Part shown: positions 61,031 to 64,000 of the stretch, in pieces | Numbering within the stretch: the stretch's first letter is position 1 | Layout of the letters: each line of letters opens with the position of its first letter | Assembly: GCA_903822435.1 (NCBI GenBank) | Contig: CAIJPE010000039.1 | Span: 1 to 64,000, forward strand | Direction: 5' to 3' | DNA length: 64,000 nucleotides | Origin: an uncultured beta proteobacterium | GTDB taxonomy: Bacteria; Pseudomonadota; Gammaproteobacteria; Burkholderiales; Burkholderiaceae_C | Position numbers and translations under genes: made by a program | Notes under the pieces: model-generated | What the model was told of the DNA's origin: nothing | Seen by the model: the letters and a program-made list of their open reading frames with translations, nothing else | Database searches by the model: none

Positions 61031-61960
61031 TCAGGTCTCCAGGCCGCGGCCGGCCGCGATCCAGGCGTCGACCCCGCCGGCCAGGGGGCGCACATTGCGG
61101 AAGCCCTTTTCCAGCAGCTTGCGCGCGGCCACCACGGCCGAGGCATCGTTGGGGCAGGCGCAATACACCACCACCATCATGTCCTTGGGATGGGCCAGCA
61201 GTTCAGGCGGCAGGTGGTCGCCCGTGGATGGAATGGCCCCGGGGATGCGGCCTTCCTCGCGGGCCAGGTCGGACCGCACGTCCACGATCAGCGGGCCTTG
61301 GCCGCCGTCGATCAGGCCGGCCAGCGAGTCGACCGAGACCCGGTCCATGCGCAGCTGCCGGTTGAAGCGGTAGCGCTGCCACCACTTGCTGGCCACGTAC
61401 AGGGCGATGCCGCTCACGATCAGCATCAGGCCCCAGCGGCCGAGCTGGCCCAGCGTGGCCAGGATGTCGTCGATGGCGCTGGAGAAAAGCCAGCCCAGCC
61501 CCAGCCCCACGCCCGCCCACAGCAGCGAGCCGATGAAGTCGAAGACCAGGAAAGAGAGGGGCGCGATGCGGATGGCGCCTGCCAATGCCGTGGCCATGGA
61601 GGCGAAGCCTGGGATGAACTTGGCCACCGTGAGCGATGGCGCCCCGAATCGCGTGAAGATGGATTCGGTCTGGCGCACGCAGCTGTCGGGTGACAGCGAG
61701 ATCTTGCACAGCAGCTTCAGCACCTTGCGCCCGCTGCGCCGGCCGATGGCGTACCAGACGTGGTCGGCAATCAGGCAGGCCAGCACGGAGGTGCCCAGCA
61801 GCCCGACGATCGACAGCTGCCCGCGCGCGGCCAGGGCGCCGGTGACCATGAGCATGCCGTAGCCTGGAAAGGGCATGCCGAGCTGCTCGGCCAGGATGCA
61901 GGCGAACACGACCACCAGGCCGTATTGCGTGATCAGGTGAAGGACGGTTTCCAACTTCAC
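61031..61960 (-). CDS. DedA-rhodanese fusion membrane protein
   Basis: A 309-residue protein. Residues 1-195 are a DedA/SNARE-associated membrane domain (EQLGMPFPGYGMLMVTGALAARGQ; GRRSGRKVL; FTRFGAPSLTVAKFIPGFASMATALAG). Residues 205-305 are a rhodanese domain with the loop VVVYCACPNDASAVVAARKLLEKG containing a possible catalytic Cys. Fusion of the two links a membrane lipid/ion transporter with sulfur handling. A second, single-domain DedA gene starts at 63681 on the other side of the phosphoglucomutase gene. Confidence 0.93.
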   Translation of the reverse strand: MKLETVLHLITQYGLVVVFACILAEQLGMPFPGYGMLMVTGALAARGQLSIVGLLGTSVLACLIADHVWYAIGRRSGRKVLKLLCKISLSPDSCVRQTESIFTRFGAPSLTVAKFIPGFASMATALAGAIRIAPLSFLVFDFIGSLLWAGVGLGLGWLFSSAIDDILATLGQLGRWGLMLIVSGIALYVASKWWQRYRFNRQLRMDRVSVDSLAGLIDGGQGPLIVDVRSDLAREEGRIPGAIPSTGDHLPPELLAHPKDMMVVVYCACPNDASAVVAARKLLEKGFRNVRPLAGGVDAWIAAGRGLET

Positions 61961-61984
61961 GCCACCCGGTTCAGCCGAGCGCCT

Positions 61985-64000
<2,016 letters not shown>

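Overview
The window is gene-dense, GC-rich DNA that reads as one chromosome segment of a betaproteobacterium. Burkholderiales is most likely, in the Rubrivivax / Leptothrix / Ideonella neighbourhood. That placement is inferred from gene content (System I cytochrome c maturation, Mto-type decaheme cytochrome genes, PHB metabolism, Liv-type ABC operon, RIO1-like kinase) and codon use, not from a marker gene. There are 65 supported protein genes, two of them cut by the window edges. I saw no rRNA, tRNA, CRISPR array, phage or insertion sequence. No intergenic gap exceeds 300 bp; the longest (about 245 bp, 15966-16209) is the most regulatory-looking.

Region 1 (1-16899) is an electron-transfer island. 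The left edge has a truncated multiheme cytochrome c gene and a putative b-type membrane cytochrome gene. Divergent from them is a membrane-anchored Fe-S/FAD oxidoreductase whose two Fe-S motifs each lack the second cysteine. Then comes one long leftward gene string: ccmA, mtoD-like monoheme cytochrome, mtoA-like decaheme cytochrome, mtoB-like outer-membrane porin, NapC/CymA-like tetraheme quinol cytochrome, ccmB-C-D-E-F-G-H-I, an OmpR-type response regulator and its sensor kinase. A complete extracellular-electron-transfer (probable Fe(II) oxidation) module therefore sits inside the operon that makes its haem-attachment machinery. A perfect FNR/ANR-type box (TTGAT-N4-ATCAA) lies in front of mtoD.

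Region 2 (17052-33376) holds a lipoprotein alpha/beta hydrolase, a five-gene peptide/opine-type ABC transporter with an M20 amidohydrolase, and a patatin / acetoacetate decarboxylase / 3-hydroxybutyrate dehydrogenase set that with PhaZ suggests PHB and ketone-body turnover. It also carries a cupin, a GST, a DUF4124-like protein, an isochorismatase, a thioredoxin-like protein, a BLUF blue-light sensor and a nitroreductase.

Region 3 (33586-43677) is RNA/translation and housekeeping: SNF2 helicase, SUI1/YciH, a hypothetical, a YgjP-like metallopeptidase, a DUF938 methyltransferase, a RIO1-like kinase, a bacterial Suv3-like helicase, DbpA helicase and a ChaN-like lipoprotein.

Region 4 (43711-58379) is a 14-gene leftward catabolic operon with a divergent FadR-type GntR regulator and two copies of TTTGTATCCAAA in the shared control region. 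It encodes a two-subunit molybdenum hydroxylase, amidohydrolase, amidase with a small overlapping partner, a complete Liv-type importer, a PuuE-like deacetylase, an HpcH/HpaI aldolase, a cysteine hydrolase and an FrsA-like C-C hydrolase. The set looks like uptake and degradation of a nitrogen-containing (probably N-heteroaromatic or amide) compound; the substrate cannot be named from sequence.

Region 5 (58391-64000) has a B12-binding radical SAM protein with a CX4CX2C motif, a DUF1345 membrane protein, a DedA-rhodanese fusion, phosphoglucomutase and the start of a second DedA protein.
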